Shown piece by piece: positions 36,361 to 44,875 of a stretch of 64,000 bases of DNA (its first letter is position 1; each line of letters starts with the position of its first letter). Below the pieces are notes generated by a model, which ran no database searches, was not told the DNA's origin, and saw nothing but the letters and a program-made list of their open reading frames with translations. Origin of the DNA: REEB76 sp963774895 (lineage in GTDB: Bacteria; Pseudomonadota; Gammaproteobacteria; Natronospirales; REEB76); assembly GCA_963774895.1 (NCBI GenBank), contig CAVZGN010000004.1, positions 62,001 through 126,000 of the forward strand. Reading direction: 5' to 3'. The position numbers and the translations under genes were made by a program.

Positions 36361-36716
36361 CCCTCTCCCCCTGCGGGAGACGACTACAGGGAAGTAGGAG
36401 GTAGGGCAACGCAAGGAGCGGTTGCCGAGGGCGAAGCGGATTAAGGCGATGAGCCAATGGCTCATCGCCCCGTTGAGCGGGCATACAGGGATGTATGCCC
36501 TGGACTTTCAGGCGAAGCACGAGTGCGTAGCCTGAAAGGGGTGAGAGATAGTGTATTTGTTGGGATTAGAACTTATCTCAAGTTCAAACCGCGCGTGTTG
36601 AGCGCCCCGGCGGCGATTGCTCCAATTCTTATCGCGGCGAGGGCAGATTATTGCTCCTGCAAAATCTGCATTTCCGCCATCCATGGCGGTCATCGCCGCT
36701 CCTACAATTTATATTA
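36361..36716. repeat. cluster of dispersed repeats filling the bamD-nadE gap
   Basis: The 373-base gap contains no supported gene. It holds a family A half-element (CCCTCTCCCCCTGCGGGAGA, 36361), then GACTACAGGGAAGTAGGAGG with GTAGGGCAACGCAAGGAGCG (family D, also at 16085-16145 on the other strand), a hairpin GGCGATGAGCCAATGGCTCA followed by TCGCC near 36445, ATACAGGGATGTAT near 36483, and at 36643-36707 a copy of the 33499 repeat ending in the family C tail CTCCTACAA. The patchwork suggests repeated insertion or rearrangement. Confidence 0.8.
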
Positions 36717-38342
36717 TTAGCGGTGATAGCCCGACGTGATCGGATAACGCCGATCGCGGCCGAAGGCACGCCTGCTGATACGCACGCCCGGCGGCGATTG
36801 GCGTCGCTTGTATTCGGCGTTCTGCACCGTCCTCGCCACTTGCTTCACGATGCTGGCGTCGTAACCTAGTGCCACGACCTCCGCCACGGTCTTGTCGTCT
36901 TCCACATAAGCGCTGAGGATCGCATCCAGCACCTCATAGGGTGGCAAGCTGTCCGCATCCTTCTGGCCAGGAGCAAGTTCCGCCGAGGGTGCGCGTTCGA
37001 TTATGGCTTCGGGTATCACCGGCGACAGTCCGTTGCGATAACGCGCCAGCCGGTACACTAGCGTCTTGGTCACATCCTTGAGCGGCGCGAATCCTCCAGC
37101 CATGTCGCCGTAAAGCGTTGCGTAACCCATCGCCAGCTCACTCTTGTTGCCGGTGGTCAGCAACAAGCGTCCGGTGCGGTTGGATATAGCCATCAGCAGC
37201 ACGCTGCGGCAGCGCGCCTGAATATTCTGTTCCGTGATACCGGCGATACCCTGCTTGAGTACCGTTTTGAGTGACCGCTGGAAAGCTTCGAAGGCCGGCT
37301 CGATGGAGACGCTTTCGCAATCCACTCCCAGGAGCGCGGCTTGTCGCTCAGCTTCTGTGATGCTCAGCATCGAGGTATAACGTGAGGGCATCATCACCCC
37401 CGTAATGTTCTGCTTGCCAAGCGCATCTACGGCGATCGCTAGTGTCAATGCCGAATCTATACCTCCAGACAGCCCCATCACCGCGCCCTTGAAATTATTC
37501 TTGTTGGCATAATCGCGCACACCCAGCACCACGGCGCGATACACACTTTCTTCTTCACAGCGATCAACATGCACGCTGCCGGATATTGCTGTGACCCGGT
37601 TGTCCGTAACGCTGAAATCAATTGGATAAAGGCCTGTCTCGAAGCTGGGAGCACGCACTGCCACACTACCATCGGCATTCACAGCCAGTGAACCGCCATC
37701 GAATACCAGTTCGTCCTGGCCGCCCACATGGTTTACATATACGATCGGGATGCCAGTGGAGACGGCCCGCTGCCGTAACAGCTGCTCGCGTTGCTGCTGC
37801 TTGCCTTTGTCGAACGGCGAAGCATTGGGTATCAGGAGCAACTGCGCGCCGGCTGCGACCGCACGCTCCGGTGGGCCCGCATGCCAGATGTCTTCGCAGA
37901 TGTTGATCCCGATGCGGACTCCACCGACTTCGATCAATGTGGCTTGTTCGCCGGGTGTGAAATAGCGTTTCTCGTCGAACACGCTGTAATTCGGCAGTTC
38001 CTGTTTGCGATAGATGGCATGCAGCCGGCCGTCGCCGATCATGCTGGCTGCGTTATAGATACGTCCGTCTGCATACAGCGGATAACCCACGAGCAAACTG
38101 ATGCCGCGGATTTCATCTATCAGACGATGCACTCCCGCCTCCACTTCGCGTCGCAGGCCGGAGTGCAGCAACAAGTCTTCTGGCGGGTAGGACGTGAGGG
38201 TGAGTTCCGGGTATACCACCAGTTGGGCGTGCAACTCATCGCGACTGCGATGGGCCGCGGCTATCACCTGTTCGAGATTGCCCGCCACATCTCCAACCAG
38301 GAGATCCAGCTGGGCCATGACGATGCGCAACTTGGCGCTCAT
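36717..38342 (-). CDS. nadE: glutamine-dependent NAD+ synthetase
   Basis: A 541-residue two-domain enzyme. The N-terminal nitrilase-like glutaminase domain (1-255) has YPELTLTSYPPEDLLL (catalytic Glu near 46), the Lys region RKQELPNY and the nucleophile Cys in INICEDIWHAG (near 149). The C-terminal synthetase domain has the PP-loop LSGGIDSALTLAIAVDAL (near 291) and TTGNKSELAMGYATLYGDMA. It amidates nicotinate adenine dinucleotide to NAD+ using glutamine. Together with nadA it points to a full de novo NAD pathway. It lies 74 bases downstream of sucD, separated by a strong terminator. Confidence 0.97.
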   Translation of the reverse strand: MSAKLRIVMAQLDLLVGDVAGNLEQVIAAAHRSRDELHAQLVVYPELTLTSYPPEDLLLHSGLRREVEAGVHRLIDEIRGISLLVGYPLYADGRIYNAASMIGDGRLHAIYRKQELPNYSVFDEKRYFTPGEQATLIEVGGVRIGINICEDIWHAGPPERAVAAGAQLLLIPNASPFDKGKQQQREQLLRQRAVSTGIPIVYVNHVGGQDELVFDGGSLAVNADGSVAVRAPSFETGLYPIDFSVTDNRVTAISGSVHVDRCEEESVYRAVVLGVRDYANKNNFKGAVMGLSGGIDSALTLAIAVDALGKQNITGVMMPSRYTSMLSITEAERQAALLGVDCESVSIEPAFEAFQRSLKTVLKQGIAGITEQNIQARCRSVLLMAISNRTGRLLLTTGNKSELAMGYATLYGDMAGGFAPLKDVTKTLVYRLARYRNGLSPVIPEAIIERAPSAELAPGQKDADSLPPYEVLDAILSAYVEDDKTVAEVVALGYDASIVKQVARTVQNAEYKRRQSPPGVRISRRAFGRDRRYPITSGYHR

Positions 38343-38363
38343 ATTGTTATTGTCTCATAACAA

Positions 38364-38390
38364 AAAATCCCTGCCTGCGGCAGGGATTTT
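38364..38390 (-). terminator. rho-independent terminator after sucCD
   Basis: AAAATCCCTGCC-TGC-GGCAGGGATTTT, a perfect 12-base stem with a three-base loop and A/T flanks on both sides, so it can act in either direction. It sits between the sucD stop and the nadE start. Confidence 0.88.
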
Positions 38391-38415
38391 CAGCACGCTT
38401 GGACGAGTATCAGAC

Positions 38416-39384
38416 TTAATGACGCCCACGGCCTACCTTCTTGCTCGTTTTCTTGTTGCTGGTTTTCTTTTTTGTGGATTTAGATCTGGGGGTGCGCGTG
38501 GATTTGGTGCGCTGGCCACCGAGCAACTTGGCCATAGCGCTGCCCAGTTGCGCGGGTGAACGTACCGTGGTCACGCCCGCGGCTTCCAATGCTTCGAACT
38601 TGGCTTCGGCGGTACCTTTACCACCGGACACGATGGCACCGGCGTGGCCCATGCGTTTGCCGGCGGGCGCGGTCACGCCGGCGATATATGCCACCACCGG
38701 CTTGCGCACCTGCTGCTGGATGAAAGCCGCGGCCGCTTCCTCGTCGGAACCGCCGATCTCGCCGACCATGAGGATGCCTTCGGTCTGCGGATCTTTCGCG
38801 AACAGCCCGATCACGTCGATGAAGCTCATGCCGTGCACCGGATCACCGCCGATGCCCACGCATGTCGACTGTCCGAGTCCCAGATTGGTGGTCTGGAACA
38901 CCGCTTCATAGGTCAGCGTGCCGGAGCGCGACACGATACCGACACGCCCGCGCTTGTGGATATGGCCCGGCATGATGCCGATCTTGCATTCGCCCGGCGT
39001 GATGATGCCGGGACAATTGGGGCCGATGAGCCGGCAGTCATTGTCCTTGAACGCGGCCTTGACGCGGATCATGTCGGTGACCGGGATGCCCTCGGTGATG
39101 CACACGATGAGCTTGATGCCGGCATCTGCGGCTTCCAGGATGGCGTCCGCGGCGAAGGGTGCGGGTACATAGATCATGCTGGCCTCGGCATCGGTCTTTT
39201 TCACGGCATCATGTACGGTGTCGAATACCGGCAGGCCAAGATGCTTTTCACCGCCACGCCCGGGCGTTACTCCGCCTACCAGCCTGGTGCCGTAAGCGAG
39301 TGCTTGCTGGGAATGGAAGGTGCCCTGCTTCCCGGTGAAGCCCTGGCAAATAACTTTCGTGTTTTTATTAACCAGAATACTCAT
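38416..39384 (-). CDS. sucD: succinyl-CoA synthetase alpha subunit with basic C-terminal tail
   Basis: A 322-residue subunit from ATG at 39384, with AAGGAT upstream as ribosome site. N-terminal CoA-binding domain: FTGKQGTFHSQQALAYGT. The phospho-histidine lies in GHAGAIVSGGKGTAEAK near residue 247. It forms succinyl-CoA from succinate with SucC. E. coli SucD has 289 residues; this one carries about 30 extra residues, a Lys/Ser/Thr/Arg tail from RTKSTRTPRSKS to VGRGRH, with near-repeats of KKTSNKK and KKTSKK. The tail is not family-typical and is presumably disordered. It lies downstream of sucC with a 353-base gap containing a remnant of its own start. Confidence 0.95.
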   Translation of the reverse strand: MSILVNKNTKVICQGFTGKQGTFHSQQALAYGTRLVGGVTPGRGGEKHLGLPVFDTVHDAVKKTDAEASMIYVPAPFAADAILEAADAGIKLIVCITEGIPVTDMIRVKAAFKDNDCRLIGPNCPGIITPGECKIGIMPGHIHKRGRVGIVSRSGTLTYEAVFQTTNLGLGQSTCVGIGGDPVHGMSFIDVIGLFAKDPQTEGILMVGEIGGSDEEAAAAFIQQQVRKPVVAYIAGVTAPAGKRMGHAGAIVSGGKGTAEAKFEALEAAGVTTVRSPAQLGSAMAKLLGGQRTKSTRTPRSKSTKKKTSNKKTSKKVGRGRH

Positions 39385-39581
39385 CGCCGAATCCTTAAAA
39401 AACATTTAACGGTTCTTTTGGCACAGAACCTTCCCTGGTGGGCCAACCTGCCCGGCCCACGCGCTGCGCAGTCCTGCTCCGCTTGTGGCCCAAGGCGTAC
39501 ATCCTGTACGCCTGCTCGAAACAGTGTCTCTCGCCCATGGCGTGGCGCTCGGCGGCAAAACATGCCACCGGCATGTTTTGT
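39385..39581. other. inserted segment between sucD and its duplicated start
   Basis: No gene is supported. The segment contains the 11-base-stem hairpin at 39556-39580, a GTACATCCTGTAC palindrome at about 39498-39510 and GC-rich sequence resembling other dispersed repeats in the window (family D loop CAGGATG). It separates the sucD fragment from the intact gene and is likely a small non-coding repeat element. Confidence 0.6.
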
Positions 39582-39656
39582 TTATCCGCCTCGCCCCTGC
39601 TTTCCTGTGAAGCCCTGGCAGATTACTTTGGTGTTTTTATTGACCAGAATGCTCAT
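39582..39656 (-). pseudogene. duplicated 5' fragment of sucD, 24 codons
   Basis: An ATG at 39656, with GAGGAA upstream, opens a short frame that reads MSILVNKNTKVICQGFTGKQ then GRGG and stop at 39582. Its first 21 residues are identical to SucD, but seven codons differ from the real gene, all at synonymous third positions (AGC/AGT, GTC/GTT, ACC/ACG, GTA/GTT, ATC/ATT, ACA/ACC, GGA/GGG). Right after the match the sequence changes to a repeat-like segment that contains the hairpin CAAAACATGCC-ACC-GGCATGTTTTG (39556-39580). It looks like the original sucD start, cut off when about 200 bases were inserted between it and a second copy. Confidence 0.85.
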
Positions 39657-39699
39657 GCTTCATTCCTCGGAGTTCTTGACGGTGGGAGCGGCCGTCCCG

Positions 39700-39736
39700 A
39701 CCGTGATAATCGCGGCGAATATCGCCACTCCTACAA
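39700..39736. repeat. family C dispersed repeat downstream of sucC
   Basis: On the minus strand TTGTAGGAGTGGCGATATTC followed by GCCGCGATT, with the stem GGCGA-ATA-TCGCC at 39714-39726 (plus strand) and the tail CTCCTACAA. Related copies: 36690-36707, about 44021-44042 (degenerate), and 48194-48223 inside a gene. Confidence 0.75.
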
Positions 39737-39737
39737 A

Positions 39738-40901
39738 TTATTTTATTGAAGCCACAACTTTTTTGGCCGCGTCGGTCAGGTCATTGGCCGGCATGATGGC
39801 GAGCCCACTGCGGGCCAGTAATTTCTTGCCCTGCTCCACATTGGTGCCTTCCAGGCGCACCACCACCGGCACGCGCACGCCCACATCCTTGACCGCGGCG
39901 ATGATGCCTTCGGCGATCAAATCACAGCGCACGATGCCGCCGAAAATATTCACCAGTATTGCCTTGACGCTGCGGTTGGAGAGGATGAGTTTGAACGCCG
40001 CCGTCACGCGTTCGCTGGTGGCACCGCCGCCCACGTCCAGGAAGTTGGCCGGTTCGCCGCCGTACAACTTGATGATGTCCATGGTGGCCATGGCCAGGCC
40101 AGCGCCGTTCACCATGCAGGCGATGTTGCCGTCGAGGGAAACATAATTGAGTTCGTGCTGCCTGGCTTCGTTTTCACGCGCATCCTCCTGGGAGGCATCG
40201 CGCATGGCCGCCAGATCCGGATGGCGAAACAGGGCGTTGTCGTCTAGATTGAGCTTGGCATCCAGCGCCAGCACCCCGCCGTCGGTGGTGACGATGAGTG
40301 GATTGACTTCTACCAGGCTGGCATCCTTCTCCATGAACAGGGTGTACAGACCATTGACGATCTTGCTGAAAGTCGCCATCTGGCTTTTCTCGGTGATACC
40401 GAGACCGAAGGCCAGTTCGCGAACCTGATAGGGCTGGATACCGGCGGCCGGATGCACATGTACCCGGAAAATCTTCTCCGGCGTATTCGCTGCTACTTCT
40501 TCGATCTCCATGCCGCCGGCGGCCGACGCCATGAACACCAGCTGTTCGCGGCTGCGGTCCACTAGCACCGAAAGATACAATTCGCGGGCGATATCGGAAC
40601 CGGCTTCGATCAGCAGCATACTGACCGGCAGTCCTTCGGGACCAGTCTGGTGGGTTACCAGACGCTTGCCGAGCATATTGGCGGCCGCCGCGCGCACTTC
40701 TTCAGTGTTTCGGCACAGCTTGACGCCGCCAGCCTTGCCGCGTCCGCCGGCATGCACCTGAGCCTTGACCACCCATACTGAGCCGCCCAGGGCTTGGGCC
40801 GCGGCCACAGCATCCGCCGGGGATTTCGCCGGACGGCCATTGGGAACCGGGATACCGTATGCTGCAAACAGCTGTTTCGCCTGATACTCGTGCAGATTCA
40901 T
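39738..40901 (-). CDS. sucC: succinyl-CoA synthetase beta subunit
   Basis: A 387-residue ATP-grasp protein. MNLHEYQAKQLFAAYGIPVP opens the grasp fold; VVKAQVHAGGRGKAGGVKL (nucleotide binding, near 45), EVNPLIVT and the C-terminal NIFGGIVRCDLIAEGII with the phosphate-loop GGATSERV follow. It works with SucD in the citric acid cycle. Order sucC-sucD next to divergent pilS-pilR is also found in Xanthomonas, a useful taxonomic hint. Confidence 0.97.
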   Translation of the reverse strand: MNLHEYQAKQLFAAYGIPVPNGRPAKSPADAVAAAQALGGSVWVVKAQVHAGGRGKAGGVKLCRNTEEVRAAAANMLGKRLVTHQTGPEGLPVSMLLIEAGSDIARELYLSVLVDRSREQLVFMASAAGGMEIEEVAANTPEKIFRVHVHPAAGIQPYQVRELAFGLGITEKSQMATFSKIVNGLYTLFMEKDASLVEVNPLIVTTDGGVLALDAKLNLDDNALFRHPDLAAMRDASQEDARENEARQHELNYVSLDGNIACMVNGAGLAMATMDIIKLYGGEPANFLDVGGGATSERVTAAFKLILSNRSVKAILVNIFGGIVRCDLIAEGIIAAVKDVGVRVPVVVRLEGTNVEQGKKLLARSGLAIMPANDLTDAAKKVVASIK

Positions 40902-40980
40902 GGCCAGGAAATTTTGTAATGGGGAAGAAAGGCGGTATTTTGAGGCATAGCAGCGGCATTCGCAAAGGCAGGAATTCAGC

Positions 40981-42627
40981 GTGAGCCAGTCATCGCTCGC
41001 TAGTACTTTAAGTCAGACTGCGGAATCGGTAACGCTGCCGTCAACGTCCAGCCTGCCATGGCGATTGCTGCGGCTGCTGAATGTATACCGGCTGCTGGTC
41101 GGGTTACTGGTGGTGCTGGTATATGCCGGCGGTTCATCACGGCTGCTGGGTACTGCCCATCCGGACCTGTTCCTGTGGACCGGTATCGTCTATCTAGGCT
41201 TCTGCGTGCTCACAGGTTTCAGCCTGCATGCACGGCGACCAGGCTTCGCCATGCAGGCCCAGATCGAAATGGTGGCCGACATCTTCGCAGTATCGCTGCT
41301 GATGCACGCCAGCGGCGGCCCCACCGGCGGTCTGGGCGGTTTGCTGTTCGTGTTCCTGGTCACCGGCAGTGTACTTATGCCCTGGCGCAGCAGCCTGGCA
41401 TTCGCGGCCGTTGCTGCGCTGCTGATCCTTGCCGATCACACCTATTTGATCCTGTTCAGTACTGCCGCCCCGGAAGGTTATGTGCAGGTAGGTGTGCTGG
41501 GGTTGATCCTGTTTATTGCCACTCTCTCAGGCGGCTATCTGGGAAGACGCTTGCGGGAAAGTGAAGCGCTGGCGTTGCAGCGCGGCGTGGACCTGCAGAA
41601 TCTGGCGCAGCTCAATGATTACATCATCCGCCGCATGCGCACCGGCGTGGTGGTGGTGGATCAGAAAGACAAAGTGCGCCTCATCAACGACGCAGCGCTC
41701 GCCAATTTTAATAAAAAGGGCATGCGTGATTTCGAGATCAGCGATCTGTCGCCGAGGCTCAAACAGGAACTGGATGCCTGGCGGCAGGATAACTACCAAC
41801 ACTCGGCTTCCTTCAATTCGGAAGATGGCAAGCCGGTGATCCCGCATTTCACCCAATTGACACCCGAGAGCAATGCCGGCACGCTCATATTTCTGGAAGA
41901 TTCAGAACTGATGAGCGAACAGGTGCGACAAATGAAGCTTGCCGCCCTGGGAAGGCTGACCGGCAGCATCGCCCACGAGATCCGCAATCCTCTGGCCGCC
42001 ATCAGCCACGCCAACCAGTTGCTGGCCGAGTCCGGCGAACTGCAGGGCAACGATCGCCGCTTCACGGAGATCATCGCCGAGCACGCACAGCGCATGGAAC
42101 GCATGGTCGAGACCATCCTGCAATTGTCGCGCCGCGAGGCCACACGCGCCGAGGAACTGGAATTGGGCCCCTGGCTGAGGGATTTCGTCGCCGAGTTCCG
42201 TGACCGCCAGGGTCTCAACGGCCAGTCACTGACCGTGCGTATGGAGACCCAGGAGGACGTGCGCGTACGGGTGGATCCAGCGCATCTCTACCAGATAGCC
42301 TGGAACCTTTCCGAAAACGCCCTGCGCTATGGCCAGCCCGCCGAGCCCGACAGCCTGCCGCTCATCGAGTACCGCATCAGCCCGCTGCCTGTTCCTGGAG
42401 GCATCGAACTGGCGGTCCTGGACCGCGGCGCGGGCGTGCCACAAGACATCGCCGAGCACTTATTCGAGCCTTTTTACACCTCCAATCCCCGCGGCACCGG
42501 CCTGGGGCTTTTCATTGCGCGCGAACTCTGCGAATGTAACCGGGCACGGCTGTTATACGAACGGCGTGTCGAAGGCGGCAGTTGCTTCCGCATCCAGTTT
42601 GGCACCTCTGATAGTTGGCTGACGTAG
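40981..42627 (+). CDS. pilS: PilS, sensor histidine kinase of type IV pilus control
   Basis: A 548-residue kinase starting with GTG at 40981. Six hydrophobic helices (about 30-205) are followed by a PAS-like region (215-310), HisKA with the acceptor in GSIAHEIRNPLAAISHANQL (His332) and a HATPase domain (WNLSENALRYG; GTGLGLFIARELCE). In Pseudomonas and Xanthomonas PilS controls pilA through PilR. pilR begins three bases after the stop. It is transcribed divergently from sucC. Confidence 0.95.
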   Translation: MSQSSLASTLSQTAESVTLPSTSSLPWRLLRLLNVYRLLVGLLVVLVYAGGSSRLLGTAHPDLFLWTGIVYLGFCVLTGFSLHARRPGFAMQAQIEMVADIFAVSLLMHASGGPTGGLGGLLFVFLVTGSVLMPWRSSLAFAAVAALLILADHTYLILFSTAAPEGYVQVGVLGLILFIATLSGGYLGRRLRESEALALQRGVDLQNLAQLNDYIIRRMRTGVVVVDQKDKVRLINDAALANFNKKGMRDFEISDLSPRLKQELDAWRQDNYQHSASFNSEDGKPVIPHFTQLTPESNAGTLIFLEDSELMSEQVRQMKLAALGRLTGSIAHEIRNPLAAISHANQLLAESGELQGNDRRFTEIIAEHAQRMERMVETILQLSRREATRAEELELGPWLRDFVAEFRDRQGLNGQSLTVRMETQEDVRVRVDPAHLYQIAWNLSENALRYGQPAEPDSLPLIEYRISPLPVPGGIELAVLDRGAGVPQDIAEHLFEPFYTSNPRGTGLGLFIARELCECNRARLLYERRVEGGSCFRIQFGTSDSWLT

Positions 42628-42630
42628 CAC

Positions 42631-43998
42631 ATGAACAGCAAACCTCTGGCACTTATCGTGGATGACGAACCCGCCATCCGCGAGCTGCTGCAGCTCACCC
42701 TGGAACGCATGGACGTAGACAGCACCACCGCCGGCACCCTCGCGGAGGCGCTGCAGTTGATGCAATCGCGCCCGGTTGACTTGTGCCTCACCGACATGAA
42801 ACTGCCGGATGGCAGCGGCCTGGATCTGGTGACCTACATCCAGAAACACATGGCGCAGGTGCCGGTGGCGGTGATCACCGCCCACGGCAACGTGGAGACA
42901 GCGGTCGAGGCCCTCAAAAAAGGTGCCTTCGACTTCGTTTCCAAGCCGCTGGACATAACCGATTTGCGCAACATGGTGAACACCGCTCTCAAGCTGCGCG
43001 AGCATCGTGGGCCGGCTGCGGCCCGCAGCCTGACACGGTTGTTCGGCAAGTCCCAGGCGATCGAGGATGTGCGCAACATGGCAGCCAAACTGGCGCGCAG
43101 CCAGGCGCCGGTGCATATCAGCGGCGAATCCGGCACCGGCAAGGAACTGGTGGCACGGCTGATCCACGAGAACGGCCCGCGTGCGGACCACGCATTCGTG
43201 GCGGTGAATTGCGGCGCCATCCCCACGGAACTCATGGAGAGTGAATTCTTTGGCCACAAGAAAGGCAGTTTCACCGGAGCGGTGGCCGACAAGGAAGGCC
43301 TGTTCCAGGCGGCCCAAGGCGGCACGCTGTTCCTGGACGAAGTGGCGGACCTGCCACTGCACATGCAGGTGAAACTGCTGCGCGTCATCCAGGAGAAAGC
43401 CGTGCGCCCGGTGGGCGCTGCCAAGGAAGTGCCGCTGGACGTGCGCATCCTGTCCGCCACCCATCGCTCACTAGTGAATTTGGTGCACAGCGGCAAGTTC
43501 CGTGAGGATCTGTATTACCGCATCAATGTCATCGAACTGCATGTGCCGGCCCTGCGGGAACACAAGGAAGACCTGGGCTTGCTGGCGGAATATATCCTGG
43601 AGCGTCTGGCACGCACCCACAAACGGCCCATGCTGCAATTGGCGCCCGACGCACTCAGTTTCCTGCAAAGTTATGCCTTCCCGGGCAACGTGCGGGAACT
43701 GGAAAACATCCTGGAACGTGCCCTGACACTCGCTGAAGCTAACGTGATCCGCGCCCAAGACATCCATCTGCGCAAACCCGCTGAATCGCAAGCTCCCAGG
43801 ATCGTTGCCCATGATCCCGATGATACCAACATGGACGACAGGACCATGCCGTTGGGCAGTTACCTGGGCGACCTGGAAAAAGAAGCCATCCGCAAAGCCC
43901 TGGAAGAGACCCGCTACAACAAGACTGCGGCTGCCAAATTACTGGGCATGAGTTTCCGGCAGCTGCGTTACCGCATCAAGAAACTCGGACTGGAATAA
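42631..43998 (+). CDS. pilR: PilR, sigma-54-dependent activator of pilin genes
   Basis: A 455-residue NtrC-type regulator: receiver domain with Asp55 (LCLTDMKLPD), sigma-54 activation AAA+ domain with Walker A GESGTGKE, the sigma-54 contact loop GSFTGA (in FFGHKKGSFTGAVAD; Ser in place of the usual Ala), Walker B GGTLFLDEVADLP, and a Fis-type HTH at the end (ALEETRYNKTAAAKLLGMSF). The two sigma-54 promoters at 44153 and 44797 are its obvious targets. Coupled to pilS. Confidence 0.96.
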   Translation: MNSKPLALIVDDEPAIRELLQLTLERMDVDSTTAGTLAEALQLMQSRPVDLCLTDMKLPDGSGLDLVTYIQKHMAQVPVAVITAHGNVETAVEALKKGAFDFVSKPLDITDLRNMVNTALKLREHRGPAAARSLTRLFGKSQAIEDVRNMAAKLARSQAPVHISGESGTGKELVARLIHENGPRADHAFVAVNCGAIPTELMESEFFGHKKGSFTGAVADKEGLFQAAQGGTLFLDEVADLPLHMQVKLLRVIQEKAVRPVGAAKEVPLDVRILSATHRSLVNLVHSGKFREDLYYRINVIELHVPALREHKEDLGLLAEYILERLARTHKRPMLQLAPDALSFLQSYAFPGNVRELENILERALTLAEANVIRAQDIHLRKPAESQAPRIVAHDPDDTNMDDRTMPLGSYLGDLEKEAIRKALEETRYNKTAAAKLLGMSFRQLRYRIKKLGLE

Positions 43999-44020
43999 AA
44001 CCAATCAATTCTTATAGATA

Positions 44021-44051
44021 AGTGGCGATACTCGCTACGATTCTAGAATCG
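44021..44051. repeat. degenerate family C repeat plus 14-base palindrome after pilR
   Basis: AGTGGCGATACTCGCTACGATT resembles the family C element (GTGGCGATATTCGCCGCGATT), followed by the perfect palindrome CGATTCTAGAATCG (44038-44051). The palindrome could also be a regulator site upstream of the first pilin promoter. Confidence 0.45.
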
Positions 44052-44152
44052 AAGATTTAAAGAGTTTAAGAATTACTACTGCCTATCGCGCCGCTCTAAC
44101 GGCTAATTTTTTTCCATCCGTTAAAACTCCCTGCTGAACTCAATAATACAGT

Positions 44153-44168
44153 TGGCATGAAACATGCT
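44153..44168 (+). promoter_or_regulatory. sigma-54 promoter of the first pilin gene
   Basis: TTGGCATGAAACATGCT has GG at 44154-44155 and GC at 44166-44167 separated by exactly ten bases, the -24/-12 signature. It lies 42 bases ahead of the pilin ATG and just downstream of pilR. Confidence 0.82.
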
Positions 44169-44209
44169 TCGTGTAGTTATAAATAGAGCTGTTCCGGAGA
44201 TTATGTATC

Positions 44210-44701
44210 ATGCGAACACAACAAGGATTCACGCTGATCGAGCTGATGATTGTCATCGCTATCATCGGCGTACTCGCATCCATCGCGATTCCCCAGTTCC
44301 AGGATTACGTGACCCGCACCAAAGTCACTGAAGGTCTGAGCTTGGCGGCAGCAGCCGAGACCGCTGTGGCTGCAACTTTCCAGTCAAACGGTGCTTTGCC
44401 AGTTACCGGCACTAATACCAGTTATGGTTTGCCGAGTAGCGGCAGCATTTCGGGTAGGTATGTTGCCAGCATCATAGTGAATGCCGGCTCGGGTAAAATC
44501 GTTATTGATTACAATGGGAATTTAGGCGCAGGCCTCCCCGCCGGCATGCTGCTAACACTAACCCCAGCTACCAGCCCCAATGCATCGATTGCCTGGGCCT
44601 GTGGTTATAGCAGCGTGACCATCGACGGCAATACGGTTGGCGGACCTGCGGCCGGCACAACGGTACCTCCTAAATACCTCCCGGGGAACTGCCGCGGCTG
44701 A
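44210..44701 (+). CDS. pilA: type IV major pilin, copy 1
   Basis: A 163-residue pilin with the class III leader MRTQQG cut before FTLIELMIVIAIIGVLASIA; Glu5 of the mature protein is present. The N-terminal helix is followed by an alpha-beta globular domain, and the paired cysteines of the D-region lie in AWACGYSS and LPGNCRG. It is about two thirds identical by eye to the second pilin, most strongly in the first 55 residues. Driven by the sigma-54 promoter at 44153 and ended by a hairpin at 44698-44741. Confidence 0.95.
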   Translation: MRTQQGFTLIELMIVIAIIGVLASIAIPQFQDYVTRTKVTEGLSLAAAAETAVAATFQSNGALPVTGTNTSYGLPSSGSISGRYVASIIVNAGSGKIVIDYNGNLGAGLPAGMLLTLTPATSPNASIAWACGYSSVTIDGNTVGGPAAGTTVPPKYLPGNCRG

Positions 44702-44741
44702 CACTAATTGTCAAAAACTGACAACGTGTGTCAGTTCTTTT
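44698..44741 (+). terminator. hairpin terminator after pilin copy 1
   Basis: CTGACAC (44698-44704) pairs with GTGTCAG (44728-44734) and the inner TTGTCA with TGACAA, followed by TTCTTTT. The stem begins inside the stop region of the pilin gene. Confidence 0.75.
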
Positions 44742-44796
44742 GCCTTTCATAGCTATATGTATAGTATTTTCTGTTATATTTTCGATGATGATGGGT

Positions 44797-44812
44797 TGGC
44801 ACGCTGATTGCT
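44797..44812 (+). promoter_or_regulatory. sigma-54 promoter of the second pilin gene
   Basis: TGGCACGCTGATTGCT matches the consensus TGGCACG-N4-TTGCT without a mismatch. GG (44798-44799) and GC (44810-44811) are ten bases apart. Confidence 0.93.
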
Positions 44813-44875
44813 TGATTCTAGAGCGAAAGCGCCCTTGTGCGCCAATTGTACTTTCACTTTTAAGGAGTTATGGAC

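Noticed and set aside
39556..39580. Hairpin CAAAACATGCC-ACC-GGCATGTTTTG as terminator
   Set aside because: It has only a three-T run on the plus strand and no T-run on the minus strand where sucC/sucD are transcribed; more likely part of the inserted repeat.
38644..40146. 500-codon plus-strand frame across sucD and sucC
   Set aside because: It is antisense to two certain genes and their repeat-filled gap; no family pattern.
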